Shown: piece by piece, positions 42,143-50,939 of the stretch
Position numbering within the stretch: position 1 is the stretch's first letter
Layout: every line of letters begins with the position of its first letter
Source of the DNA: Streptomyces antibioticus
GTDB lineage: Bacteria; Actinomycetota; Actinomycetes; Streptomycetales; Streptomycetaceae
Assembly: GCF_001514065.1 (NCBI RefSeq)
Contig: NZ_KQ948428.1
Location: forward strand, 125,305-189,304
Length of the DNA: 64,000 nt
Reading direction: 5' to 3'
The notes under the pieces: model-generated
Databases searched by the model: none
Told to the model about the DNA's origin: nothing
What the model saw: only the letters and a program-made list of their open reading frames with translations
Position numbers and translations under genes: made by a program

Positions 42143-42997
42143 TCACGCTCCCCCGCGCCGGATGGAGTTGCCCTCGAAGGTGGTCTCCTCGTCCGGCTTG
42201 GGCTCGTCCAGTTCGAGCCGTCCGCTCTGCCCGTAGAAGGCGACGGGGCTGCGCCACAGCACCTGGTCGACCGTGTCGTCGTCGAAGCCTGCGGCGAGCA
42301 TCGCGTCCGCCGTCCTCCGGGTCTTGAGCGGGTCCGAACGCCCCCAGTCCGCGGCCGAGTTGACGAGGACGCGCTCGGTGCCGTGCCCCTTGAGGATCTC
42401 GACCATCCGGTCCTCGCTCATCTTGGTCCTCGGGTAGATCGAGAACCCGGCCCAGCAGCCGCTGTCGAGGACCATGCCGACGGTCAGCTCGTTGAGGTGG
42501 TCGAGGACGACGAGTTCGGGCGCGATGCCCGACTCCCGGACGACATCGAGGGTCCGCTTCGTGCCCGCGGCCTTGTCGCGGTGCGGGGTGTGCACGAGGG
42601 CGGGGAGGCCATGCTCGACGGCGAGTTGGAGCTGGCGGGCGAGTGCCTCGTCCTCCTCGGGAGTCATCGAGTCGTAGCCGATCTCGCCGACGGCGACGAC
42701 CCGGTCCTTGGCGAGGTAGCGGTCGAGTTCGTCCAGGACCGGGATGCAGCGCGGGTCGTTCGCCTCCTTCGGATTGAGGGCGATCGTGCAGAAGTGCTGG
42801 ATGCCGAACTGGGCGGCCCGGTACGGCTCCCAGCCGAGCAGCCCGTCGAAGTAGTCGTAGAAGCTCTCGGGCGAGGTGCGCGGCTGGCCCAGCCAGAAGG
42901 CGGGCTCGACGACGGCACGCACTCCGGCCGCGTACATGGCCTCGTAGTCGTCGGTGGTGCGGGACGTCATGTGGATGTGGGGGTCGAAGATGCGCAC
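42143..42997 (-). CDS. eboB: EboB: TatD-like metal-dependent hydrolase
   Basis: A 284-residue TatD-family amidohydrolase-fold protein. Metal ligands are visible as H7-x-H9 (DPHIHM), Glu in VAVGEIGYDS, His in HTPH and DHLNE, and Asp in SAADWG. Typical TatD proteins are 3'-5' DNA exonucleases, but those fused into ebo operons are thought to act on the pathway metabolite. The start is GTG 42997, three bases after the eboA stop; eboE follows. The tail after residue 260 is charged and probably flexible. Confidence 0.83.
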   Translation of the reverse strand: MRIFDPHIHMTSRTTDDYEAMYAAGVRAVVEPAFWLGQPRTSPESFYDYFDGLLGWEPYRAAQFGIQHFCTIALNPKEANDPRCIPVLDELDRYLAKDRVVAVGEIGYDSMTPEEDEALARQLQLAVEHGLPALVHTPHRDKAAGTKRTLDVVRESGIAPELVVLDHLNELTVGMVLDSGCWAGFSIYPRTKMSEDRMVEILKGHGTERVLVNSAADWGRSDPLKTRRTADAMLAAGFDDDTVDQVLWRSPVAFYGQSGRLELDEPKPDEETTFEGNSIRRGGA

Positions 42998-43000
42998 GGC

Positions 43001-43651
43001 TCAGCTCTCTTCCGTGAATGCGTGCTGGACTTCCTCGCCGATCACGCCGGGGAAGGCGCGGACGACGGGCCGGATGTCGTCGGGTACGTCTCGTCCCGCG
43101 GCGAGCCGCTCGTGGGCGAAGTCGGCCAGCATGCGGGCCAGTTCGTGGTCGGCGCGGGCGGTCAGTCCGTGCACGTGGCCAAGCGGGATCTCGCAGAAGA
43201 CGCACTTCAGCACGGCCTGCCGGAACTCGTCGTCCGGGAGGTGGTCGGTGGCATACGGGCCGAGGGCGGCCTCGATGAGCGAGTTGTCGTTGCCGCGCAG
43301 GGCTTCTCGGACGAGGGGCAGCGCGAGGTCTCCGAGGTCGAGGAGCGGCAACGCACTGAGCACGGCCCGCTGTTCGGCCGGGTCGCCGTGCCGGTACAGC
43401 CCGGTGACCTCGTCGGCGAGGGCCCGGCCGCGCAGGGGCAGCGCGGTGAGGAGGGCGGCGCGGGCGGCCTCGTCGACGGTCCAGTGGGCGTCCAGGCGGG
43501 CGCGGCCACAGTGTCTTCGGGCGGCCGGGAAGAGTCTTCTGATCGCGCCGGGATCGCTCGCGATCCTCGCCGTGGCCTCGGCCAGCCAGGTGCGGGCCGG
43601 ATCGTCCAGCGCCGGGTGGGGGTCGGGGGCGGTGAGAGACGGGGGGACCAT
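43001..43651 (-). CDS. eboA: EboA-domain protein
   Basis: A 216-residue helical protein resembling EboA. Helix pairs are seen throughout, including AEQRAVLSALPLLDLGDLALPLVREALRGNDNSLIEAALGPYATDHL, a segment I associate with EboA. Cys residues CVFCEIPL (about 149-156) follow. No catalytic motif is evident; EboA has no assigned activity. It is followed by the TatD gene after 3 bases. The call rests on gene order together with this helical pattern. Confidence 0.75.
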   Translation of the reverse strand: MVPPSLTAPDPHPALDDPARTWLAEATARIASDPGAIRRLFPAARRHCGRARLDAHWTVDEAARAALLTALPLRGRALADEVTGLYRHGDPAEQRAVLSALPLLDLGDLALPLVREALRGNDNSLIEAALGPYATDHLPDDEFRQAVLKCVFCEIPLGHVHGLTARADHELARMLADFAHERLAAGRDVPDDIRPVVRAFPGVIGEEVQHAFTEES

Positions 43652-43711
43652 GGGCAGCCTCCTGTGGGGTTGGAGGAGTGGGGGGTGGTGGGGTGCTGCG
43701 GTGGAGTGCCG

Positions 43712-44599
43712 TTATGCGGCAGCTGCGCGCAGGAACTCGATCGAGCGGCGGGCGACGTCGGGTGCGTCGAGCGCGCCCCCCTGGATCTCGACGGAGACCA
43801 GGCCCTGGTGCCCGAGGTCGCGCAGCGCCGCGAGCACGGGCGGGAAGTCGATCTCGCCGGCGCCGAATTCGAGATGCTGGTGGACCCCGCGCCGCATGTC
43901 CTCGATCTGCACGTTCAGCAGCCGGGGCGCGGCCAGCCGCACACAGTCGAGCACGGGGCGCTCCTCGACGCAGTGGGCGTGCCCGATGTCCAGGGTGATC
44001 CCGAACAGCTCGTGCCCGCCGACGAGTTCGGCCAGCCGCAGACAGCGTTCGACGGTGTCGACGAACATGTACGGCTCCGGCTCGAAGGCCAGCGCCACGC
44101 CGTACGTCTCGGCCGTCGCCAGCACCGACTCGACCCCGGCCGCGAGCCGCTTCCACACGTCCTGCTCGGCGAGTCCCTCCGGGGCGGGACCGCTGCACAG
44201 GTGGACGGTGGGCGAGCCGAGGTCGGCCGCGATGCGCAGGGCCCTTTCCAGCAGGTCGATCCTGCGTTCGGCGCCCTCCGACATCAGGGTCGGGAGGTGC
44301 TTGCCCCAGGGGTCGAGGAAGTAGGGGGCGCCGGTCTCGACGGTGACGTCCAGGCCGTGCCGGGCGAGGGCGCGGGACAGCGCGGTGACCTGCCGGGGCA
44401 GGTCGTCGGCGTACGGGTCGAGGTGGTTGTGGTCGAGGGTCAGGGCGACACCGTCGTAGCCGAGGTCGGCGAGGACGGCGAGGACGTCGGTCAGGCGGTG
44501 GTGGGCGAAGCCGTTGGTGCCGTAGCCGAACTTGAGGGGCGCGGGGGCGACTTCGAGGGGCGTGGGGGTGCCTACGAGGGGCGTGGGGGTTGGTCTCAT
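43712..44599 (-). CDS. sugar phosphate isomerase/epimerase-like TIM barrel of the ebo-type cluster
   Basis: A 295-residue AP-endonuclease-2 / xylose-isomerase-like TIM barrel. Metal-site strands FEPEPYMFVDT, GITLDIGHAH and VSVEIQGG carry the expected Glu, Asp, His and Glu. The N-terminal ~20 residues (PTPTPLVGTPTPLEVAPAPL) come from a short DNA repeat (GAGGGGCGTGGGGGTG) and are probably disordered. ATG 44599 has TGAGGA upstream. It is the second TIM-barrel isomerase of the cluster and lies between eboA and the prenyltransferase, which suggests the pathway substrate is a sugar or cyclitol. Confidence 0.82.
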   Translation of the reverse strand: MRPTPTPLVGTPTPLEVAPAPLKFGYGTNGFAHHRLTDVLAVLADLGYDGVALTLDHNHLDPYADDLPRQVTALSRALARHGLDVTVETGAPYFLDPWGKHLPTLMSEGAERRIDLLERALRIAADLGSPTVHLCSGPAPEGLAEQDVWKRLAAGVESVLATAETYGVALAFEPEPYMFVDTVERCLRLAELVGGHELFGITLDIGHAHCVEERPVLDCVRLAAPRLLNVQIEDMRRGVHQHLEFGAGEIDFPPVLAALRDLGHQGLVSVEIQGGALDAPDVARRSIEFLRAAAA

Positions 44600-44634
44600 G
44601 CTGCCGGTTCCTCACACAAGGGTGTGACGATTGC

Positions 44635-45591
44635 TCAGGTGGGGGATATGCGCCGGGCCAGGCGTCGTGCCAGGGGGTGCACGACTCCGAGGGTCGCGGC
44701 GAGGGCCGGGGCGCCGGCGCGTGCGGTGAGCGTCGCCTGGAGCGGCATCAGCCCGAGGATTCCGGCGCCCACGGCCCGTCGTACGTTCTCACCGGACGGC
44801 TCCTGTACGGCGCGGGCCTGGGCGAGGCCGTAGGAGCCGAGGTAGGCGAGCGCGCCGGTGGTGGCGAGGCCGGTACGCAGCCTGGCCGTGGCGTGGCCCG
44901 CCACCGGGCGGACCGTCGTGGGGAAGGCCGCGGCCAGGGCCGTCGCCGTGGAGGCGGCGAGAGTCGTGGCCGGGACCCGGGCGGGGGCGCCCGCGATCTC
45001 GTGCCTACTGAGGGCCATCAGCGTGCCGGTGTGGACGCCGACCAGGGCGGCCGGTACGGCGGCACGGCGCAGTCTGCCGGTGGCGGGAGCGGCGCCGGCG
45101 CCCGGGAGCAGCGCCCCGGTCAGGACGTTCAGCGTCCGGGCCGCCGCCATCGCTGCCGGGCCCGCCGGGGTCGACTTGAGCTTCAGGTCGTACGCCCAGA
45201 CCGCAGCCGTCAGCGGCAGCGCGCCCAGCAGGCTGCGTCGCCCGCCCGCGGCGGTGGCGAGGCCGAGCCCGGCGGCGGTGAGGCCGCCGGCGACGCCGAG
45301 CGCGGTGCGGCGCGGGACGCGGCCCGAGGGGATGGGGCGCTGGGGTCGCTCCACGGCGTCGACGGTGGCGTCGGCGTAGTCGTTGAGGGCCATGCCCGCC
45401 CAGTAGAGGCAGATGGAGGAGCCGATGGCCGCGAGGGTGCGGGGGGTTGACGGGCGTCCTGCGGCGACCGCTCCCGCGATCACGTCACCGGGGACGCTCA
45501 GCGCGGCGGGTGCCCGGACGAGTCGGGCCAGGTCAGCGGGGTGCACGGCTAACCGGGAGTGGAAGCGGAGGGCCGCTGTCCGATCTTTCAT
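44635..45591 (-). CDS. eboC: EboC: UbiA-type prenyltransferase (SCO3242-like)
   Basis: A 318-residue integral membrane prenyltransferase with about eight hydrophobic helices. The first Asp motif is NDYADATVD (about 69-77) and the second region reads YDLKLKST, where the usual D-x3-D is partly kept. UbiA enzymes move an isoprenyl chain to an aromatic or cyclic acceptor at the membrane. It is the first gene of the ebo-type run. A possible promoter upstream (minus strand) has TTGTCA and CAAGAT 16 bp apart near 45627-45654. The ATG at 45591 has no strong ribosome site and may be leaderless. Confidence 0.83.
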   Translation of the reverse strand: MKDRTAALRFHSRLAVHPADLARLVRAPAALSVPGDVIAGAVAAGRPSTPRTLAAIGSSICLYWAGMALNDYADATVDAVERPQRPIPSGRVPRRTALGVAGGLTAAGLGLATAAGGRRSLLGALPLTAAVWAYDLKLKSTPAGPAAMAAARTLNVLTGALLPGAGAAPATGRLRRAAVPAALVGVHTGTLMALSRHEIAGAPARVPATTLAASTATALAAAFPTTVRPVAGHATARLRTGLATTGALAYLGSYGLAQARAVQEPSGENVRRAVGAGILGLMPLQATLTARAGAPALAATLGVVHPLARRLARRISPT

Positions 45592-45723
45592 GAGCGCACA
45601 GTACTCGCCATGCTTGAACTTTCAGTGATCTTGCGTCAGGTAACACAAGTGACAAAGAAGACACGGGATTTGACGGTCCGTAGGCAACGCGACGGTGTAG
45701 ATTCCGCGTCCGCCGCGTCGGGG

Positions 45724-47139
45724 TCACGCCTGCTGCTGTCGCAGCCGTCGCCAGACCGCCTTCGCCGCATTGTGCCCCGACATGCCGTGCACACCGGGGC
45801 CGGGCGGGGTGGCCGAGGAGCAGATGAAGACCGCCGGGTGCGGGGTGCCGTACGGGGACAGCGAGAGCTTGGGGCGCAGCAGGATCTGGAGGCCGGTGAC
45901 CGCTCCGGAGCCGATGTCGCCGCCGACGTAGTTGGGGTTGCGGGCGGCCAGTTCGGGCGGTCCCGCGGTGGCGCGGGCCAGGACCCGGTCGCGGAATCCC
46001 GGGGCGAAGCGCTCCAGTTGGCGTTCGAGGGCGTCGGTGAGGTCGCCGTCCCAGCCGCTGGGGACATGGCCGTAGGCCCAGAAGACCTGCTTGCCCTCGG
46101 GTGCCCGGTCGGGGTCGACCACACCCGGCTGCACGGTGATCATGAACGGCTTGTCGGGGGCCCGGCCCTCCCGGGACGCGGCCCGCAGCGCCGTGCCGAT
46201 CTCCGCGCTGCTCGCGCCGATCTGCACGGTTCCGGCGACGCGGGCCTCCGGCGCGGTCCAGGGCACCGGGCCGTCGAGCGCGTAGTCGACCTTGAAGACG
46301 CCCGGGCCGTAGCGGTAGCCGTCGTAGTAGCGGCCGAGGCCCGCGATCCGGGCCAGGGCGGTGGGCGAGGTGTCGAAGACGTACGCGCGCGCGGGCGGCA
46401 GGTCGTCGAGGCGCTTGACCTCGTAGTCCGTGTGCACGGTGCCGCCGAGGTCCTTGAGGTACGCGGCGAGCGCGTCGGAGATCGACTGGGAGCCGCCACG
46501 GGCGACGGGCCAGCCGCGGGCGTGCGCGGCCAGGGCGAAGACCAGGCCGATGGCGCCGGTGGCGAAACCGGACAAGGGGGCCATGACATGCGCGACGAGG
46601 CCGGAGAACAGGGCCTTGGCCCGCTCGTCGCGGAAGCGGCGCATCAGCCAGGTCGACGGCGGCAGCCCGACGAGCCCGAACCGGGCGAGGGTCACCGGAT
46701 CACGGGGCAGCGCGGTCAGCGGCAGGGACATGAAGTCACGGGCCAGGCTGTCCCACTTGGGCAGGAACGGCTCTACGAGCCTGCGGTACGCCCCCGCGTC
46801 GCGCGCACCGAACGAGGCGGCCGTCTCGGCGACCGAGCGGGACAGCACGGCGGCGGTGCCGTCGGTGAAGGGGTGCGCCATGGGCAGCTCGGGCTGGAGC
46901 CACTCCAGGCCGTACCGCTCCAGGGGCAGGGCGCGGAACGCCGGGGAGTTGATTCCGAGGGGGTGGGCAGCGCTGCACGGGTCGTGCCGGAAGCCGGGGA
47001 GGGTGAGCTCCTCGGTGCGGGCTCCCCCGCCGACGGTGTCACGCGCCTCGAACACGGCCACGGAGAAGCCGCGGCGGGCCAGCTCCACGGCAGCCGTCAG
47101 TCCGTTCGGCCCCGCACCCACCACGACCGCATCGAGCAT
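45724..47139 (-). CDS. phytoene desaturase-like FAD/NAD(P) oxidoreductase
   Basis: A 471-residue flavoprotein with the dinucleotide motif [20 protein letters not shown] (about 5-24) and the FAD-ending [14 protein letters not shown] near the C-terminus, as in CrtI/PDH-like oxidoreductases (NAD(P)/FAD-dependent, MSMEG-type). No carotenoid genes are adjacent, so the substrate is not assigned. The ATG at 47139 has GAAGG 8 nt upstream, preferred over GTG 47148. It lies immediately upstream (same strand) of the UbiA gene but with a 132-base gap and its own promoter, so cluster membership is uncertain. Confidence 0.82.
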   Translation of the reverse strand: MLDAVVVGAGPNGLTAAVELARRGFSVAVFEARDTVGGGARTEELTLPGFRHDPCSAAHPLGINSPAFRALPLERYGLEWLQPELPMAHPFTDGTAAVLSRSVAETAASFGARDAGAYRRLVEPFLPKWDSLARDFMSLPLTALPRDPVTLARFGLVGLPPSTWLMRRFRDERAKALFSGLVAHVMAPLSGFATGAIGLVFALAAHARGWPVARGGSQSISDALAAYLKDLGGTVHTDYEVKRLDDLPPARAYVFDTSPTALARIAGLGRYYDGYRYGPGVFKVDYALDGPVPWTAPEARVAGTVQIGASSAEIGTALRAASREGRAPDKPFMITVQPGVVDPDRAPEGKQVFWAYGHVPSGWDGDLTDALERQLERFAPGFRDRVLARATAGPPELAARNPNYVGGDIGSGAVTGLQILLRPKLSLSPYGTPHPAVFICSSATPPGPGVHGMSGHNAAKAVWRRLRQQQA

Positions 47140-47338
47140 CGACGGCACCTTCGGACCCCTTCGTCAGCCGATGGCCACTGGATCAGGATATGACGGGGCA
47201 CCGACAGAGCCGGGGTGCGGGGGCGGTTCGGGGGTGTGGGCCGGTTCGGGAGCGCGGGGTGTCCGCGCACTCACCCGACCGGCCGACCGTCGCCCCATGA
47301 CGCCATCCGACCAGCCGCCCCTCGTGCCCTGCTCGACT

Positions 47339-48184
47339 TCAGACCGTGCCCGCCAGCACCTCCGCGATGCGCCGGGCCGTCGCGGTGTCCCTGGCGGCGG
47401 TGAACGGCAGAGTGTTGCCGCCGGTGATGCGGAACGGCTCGCCGGCACGGGTGAGGTGGGCGCCGCCCGCCTCCTCGACGAGGAGCAGCCCGGCGGCGTG
47501 GTCCCACGCGGCCTCCCAGGAGAACGCGGTGGCGTCCAACTGCCCGCGGGCGATGGCCAGATACTCCAGTCCGGCCGAGCCGCAGGGCCGCGGCGCGAGT
47601 CCGTCCCTCCACAGCCCGCGCAGGGCCTGCTTCTGCTCGTCCGTCGTGTAGTCCGGGTGGGACGTGGCCACTTCGAGGTCGCGGCCGGGCTCGGGCGGCC
47701 CGGCGTACAGCCGCTCCCCGTCGAGGAACGCGCCCTGGCCCCGCACGGCCGTGGCCAGTTGGTCGCGGGCGGCCGCGTACGTCCACGAGGCGCGCACGAC
47801 GCCGCCCTGCGCCAGCGCGACCAGCGTGCAGAAGCCGGGGTCGCCGTGCACGAACTGCCGTGTCCCGTCGACCGGGTCGACGATCCAGACCGGGGCGTCG
47901 CCGCGTATCGCCTCGTACGAGGCAGGGTTGGCGTGCACCGCCTCCTCGCCGACCACGACCGAGCCGGGCAGCAGCGCGCTCAGCGCCTCGGTCAGATACT
48001 GCTCGGCGAGCCGGTCGGCATCGGTCACCAAGTCGTGCGGTCCGCTCTTCTCGTCGACCTCGTGGGCGGCGAGCCGGCGGAAGCGGGGCATGATCTCGGC
48101 CGCGGCGGCCTTGCGGACCGCCTCCTCCACGTCGGCCGAGTGGCGGGCGAGAAACTCGTCGATGGTTTCCGTGTCTTCGATCAT
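47339..48184 (-). CDS. inositol monophosphatase family protein
   Basis: A 281-residue Mg2+-dependent phosphatase of the IMPase superfamily. Motifs are VVGEEAVH (first metal Glu), IVDPVDGTRQF (second metal site), and SWEAAWDHAAG (third metal Asp). It may hydrolyse inositol phosphate, histidinol phosphate or a related phosphate; motifs do not decide. ATG 48184 has GGAG upstream (ATGGAGCCATG). The next gene upstream is a gamma-glutamyltransferase, on the same strand. Confidence 0.86.
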   Translation of the reverse strand: MIEDTETIDEFLARHSADVEEAVRKAAAAEIMPRFRRLAAHEVDEKSGPHDLVTDADRLAEQYLTEALSALLPGSVVVGEEAVHANPASYEAIRGDAPVWIVDPVDGTRQFVHGDPGFCTLVALAQGGVVRASWTYAAARDQLATAVRGQGAFLDGERLYAGPPEPGRDLEVATSHPDYTTDEQKQALRGLWRDGLAPRPCGSAGLEYLAIARGQLDATAFSWEAAWDHAAGLLLVEEAGGAHLTRAGEPFRITGGNTLPFTAARDTATARRIAEVLAGTV

Positions 48185-48278
48185 GGCTCCATGAGAGCAC
48201 GCGCCACTGACAATCCCCACCCGGCGGGTGGATGCCGGGTGGAATCGGGATGAACTCGCGACAGCGCAGGCCCGGGGC

Positions 48279-50105
48279 TCATCGCCCGACGGCGTACCCC
48301 TGCATCCCGCGCGGGTTGGCCGCCGCCGACAGCACGCCGGTCTCCGGGTCCCGCGCGACGGCGCACAGCCGCCCTTCCGACCAGGCGGCGCCCACGGTCA
48401 CGTCATGCCCGCGCCGCCGCAGCTCGTCGACGACGCCCGCGTCCGTGCGCGCCTCGACCGTGACGCTCCCGGGCCGCATGCCGCGCGGGTAGAAGGAGCC
48501 GGGGAAGCTGTCGTTGTGCCAGTTCGGGGCGTCGACGGCGCCTTGCAGATCGAGCCCGCCCCGTACCGCCGGCCGCAGCGCGACGGCGAGGAAGAAGTGC
48601 AGCTGCCACTGGTCCTGCTGGTCCCCGCCGGGCGTGCCGAAGGCCATGACGGGCACCCCGTCACGCAGCGCCAGGGAGGGCGTGAGGGTGGTCCGGGGCC
48701 TACGGCCGGGGGTGAGCGTGTTGGGGAGCCCCTCCTCCAGCCAGGTCATCTGGAGCCGGGTGCCGAGGGGGAAGCCGAGTTCGGGCACGACGGGATTGGA
48801 CTGCAACCAGCCTCCGCTCGGCGTGGCGGCGACCATGTTCCCCCACTGGTCGACGACGTCGAGGTGGCAGGTGTCGCCGCGGGTGGCCCCGTCGGCGCCG
48901 ACACCGGGCTCCCCCGGCACCGGCGAGGTGGACGGCTTCGCGACGGTCGGCTCGCCGACGCCCATGGGGCTGAACGCAGGATCGTCGGACACCACCAGCT
49001 GCGCCTGCGCGCACAACCGAGGCGCCCGCCCTCCAGGGCTCCCCGGCCGCAGCTCGTACGAGGCCTTCTCCCCCACGAGCCCCCGCCGCCCGGCGTTGTA
49101 CCCGTCCGACAACAACTCCCCGAGTGGCACCTCACCGGCGTCCCCGTACCAGGCCTCACGGTCGGCCATGGCGAGCTTGCAGCCCTCGATCAGCAGATGC
49201 ACGTACTCGGCGGAGCCGTACTCCGGAAGCTCCGCCGGCAGCAGGGCGAGCTGCTGCAACAGCACCGGCCCCTGGCTCCAGGATCCGGCCTTGCACAGGG
49301 TCCAGCCGTTCCAGTCGTACGTGGCCGGCGCCTCGTAAGTGGCGGACCACTGGGCGAGATCGTCAGCGGTGAGCGTCCCGGCGTGCCGCTCCCCACTGGT
49401 GTCCATGGTGGGCCGCTGCGCCTGCCGCACGAGCGCCTCACCGATGAACCCGGTGCGCCACACACCCCGCGCGGCCTCGATCTCCGCGACCCGGTCACCG
49501 GCCCCGTCGACCTCGTCGAGCAGCCGCTTCCAGGTGGCGGCGAGGGCGGGGTTCCGGAACAGCTCACCGGCCCTCGGAGCCTTCCCGCCCGGCAGATACA
49601 CCTCCGCCGAAGAGGCCCACTCCGTCTCGAACAGTTCCCGTACGGTCTCGACCGTGGCGCCGACGTTCTCCACGGGCGCGTGGCCGTGTTCGGCGTACCC
49701 GATGGCGTACTTGAGCACATCGGCGAGGGATTTGGTCCCGTAGTCCCGAAGCAAGAGCATCCAGGCGTCGAAGGCACCGGGGACGGCGGCGGCGAGGGGC
49801 CCGGTGCCGGGGACGAGATCGAGCCCGAGCGACTTGTAGTGCGCGACGGTCGCCCCGGCGGGGGCAACTCCCTGCCCGCACAACACGCGTACGTCCCCAC
49901 CGGCGGGCGCGAGCAGGATGGGCACCTCCCCGGCGGGCCCATTGAGATGAGGCTCGACGACATGCAGCACGAACGCCCCTGCCACGGCGGCGTCATAGGC
50001 ATTGCCGCCGTCCTCCAACACCGCCATCGCCGACTGCGAGGCCAGCCAGTGCGTGGCGGAGACCATGCCGAAGGTGCCCTGGAGGGTGGGGCGGGTGGTG
50101 AACAC
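48279..50105 (-). CDS. gamma-glutamyltransferase family protein
   Basis: A 608-residue Ntn-hydrolase proenzyme. Cleavage before the catalytic Thr is expected at GDTCHLDVVDQWGNMVAATPS, where the canonical motif is G-T-x-H. The glutamate-binding QSNPVVPELGFPLGTRL and the PRTTLTPSLALRDG segment are intact. It transfers or hydrolyses gamma-glutamyl groups of glutathione-like or other gamma-glutamyl compounds. No signal peptide is visible, which differs from the classical periplasmic GGT. The start is GTG 50105 with AGGAG upstream. Confidence 0.85.
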   Translation of the reverse strand: MFTTRPTLQGTFGMVSATHWLASQSAMAVLEDGGNAYDAAVAGAFVLHVVEPHLNGPAGEVPILLAPAGGDVRVLCGQGVAPAGATVAHYKSLGLDLVPGTGPLAAAVPGAFDAWMLLLRDYGTKSLADVLKYAIGYAEHGHAPVENVGATVETVRELFETEWASSAEVYLPGGKAPRAGELFRNPALAATWKRLLDEVDGAGDRVAEIEAARGVWRTGFIGEALVRQAQRPTMDTSGERHAGTLTADDLAQWSATYEAPATYDWNGWTLCKAGSWSQGPVLLQQLALLPAELPEYGSAEYVHLLIEGCKLAMADREAWYGDAGEVPLGELLSDGYNAGRRGLVGEKASYELRPGSPGGRAPRLCAQAQLVVSDDPAFSPMGVGEPTVAKPSTSPVPGEPGVGADGATRGDTCHLDVVDQWGNMVAATPSGGWLQSNPVVPELGFPLGTRLQMTWLEEGLPNTLTPGRRPRTTLTPSLALRDGVPVMAFGTPGGDQQDQWQLHFFLAVALRPAVRGGLDLQGAVDAPNWHNDSFPGSFYPRGMRPGSVTVEARTDAGVVDELRRRGHDVTVGAAWSEGRLCAVARDPETGVLSAAANPRGMQGYAVGR

Positions 50106-50173
50106 GGGCGGACTCCTCACAGCGCGGTGACGGTCCGATGATCGTACGCAGCCACGCCCCTGCGTGGGCCCGC

Positions 50174-50845
50174 TCATCCGGCCGCCCCGCCCCGCGCCGT
50201 CACCAACCCCGACTCGTACGCGAACACCACCAACTGTGCCCGGTCCCGCGCCCCCAGCTTCGTCATCGCCCGGCTCACATGGGTCTTCGCCGTGAACGGG
50301 CTGATCACCATGTGTTCGGCGATCTCCTCGTTGCTGAGCCCGCGTGCGGCCAGTGCGGTGACCTCGAGTTCGCGGCGGGTGAGGCATTCCAGGCCGGGGG
50401 CGGTGGCGCGGTCGGGTGGGCGGGAGACGAACTCGCCGATCAGGGTGCGGGTGACGGACGGGGACAGCAGCGCCTCGCCGCCCGCCACCACCTCGATCGC
50501 CTGCAACAGCTCGGCCGGTTCGGTGTCCTTGAGGAGGAAGCCGCTCGCCCCCGCCCGCAGCGCCTCGAAGACGTACTCGTCCACGCCGTAGTTGGTGAGG
50601 ATGACGACCCGCACGGCCGTCAGCGCCGGGTCCGCCGCGATGCGCCGCGTCGCCTCGATGCCCGTCATCACCGGCATCTGTACGTCGATCAGCGCGATGT
50701 CCGGCACCTGGGCGCGGACCAGCTCCACGCCCCGTTCCCCGTCCGCCGCCTCCCCCACCACCTCGATACCGTCCTCGGCGTCGAGCAGCGCCCGGAAGCC
50801 GGCGCGCATGAGGGCCTGGTCGTCGACGAGGGCGACCCTGATCAC
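50174..50845 (-). CDS. NarL/FixJ-family response regulator
   Basis: A 223-residue response regulator. The receiver domain has acidic pair D8-D9, phospho-acceptor D54 (ALIDVQMP) and the conserved Lys in FLLKD. The LuxR-type HTH is LTRRELEVTALAARGLSNEEIAEHMVISPFTAKTHV. The start is GTG 50845 with GGAGG 7 nt upstream, sharing GTGA with the second mini-ORF. It pairs with the upstream histidine kinase. The controlled genes are not evident; the divergent AhpD-like gene is one candidate. Confidence 0.92.
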   Translation of the reverse strand: MIRVALVDDQALMRAGFRALLDAEDGIEVVGEAADGERGVELVRAQVPDIALIDVQMPVMTGIEATRRIAADPALTAVRVVILTNYGVDEYVFEALRAGASGFLLKDTEPAELLQAIEVVAGGEALLSPSVTRTLIGEFVSRPPDRATAPGLECLTRRELEVTALAARGLSNEEIAEHMVISPFTAKTHVSRAMTKLGARDRAQLVVFAYESGLVTARGGAAG

Positions 50846-50892
50846 GCCGTCACCTCCGAAGGCAGCCCGGCACACATCACGCACCCGCTCAC
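50842..50892 (-). CDS. 16-residue chained mini-ORF 2
   Basis: GTG at 50892, preceded by GGAGG, encodes VSGCVMCAGLPSEVTA and stops at a TGA that overlaps the response-regulator start (GTGA). It is one unit of the 47-bp tandem repeat. Its translation would hand ribosomes on to the regulator; whether the peptide itself matters is unknown. Confidence 0.5.
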   Translation of the reverse strand: MSGCVMCAGLPSEVTA

Positions 50893-50939
50893 GCCGTCAC
50901 CTCCGAAGGCAGCCCGCCGCACATCGCCCATCCCCTCAC
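50889..50939 (-). CDS. 16-residue chained mini-ORF 1
   Basis: GTG at 50939 overlaps the kinase stop (GTGA), is preceded by GGAGG, encodes VRGWAMCGGLPSEVTA and stops overlapping the GTG of mini-ORF 2. Both peptides share the MC-GLPSEVTA core. It is probably a by-product of the 47-bp duplication that keeps the reading chain intact. Confidence 0.5.
   Translation of the reverse strand: MRGWAMCGGLPSEVTA

Noticed and set aside
45592..47338. Carotenoid cluster based on the phytoene-desaturase-like gene
   Set aside because: No crtE, crtB or cyclase genes are nearby, and this oxidoreductase family is broad.
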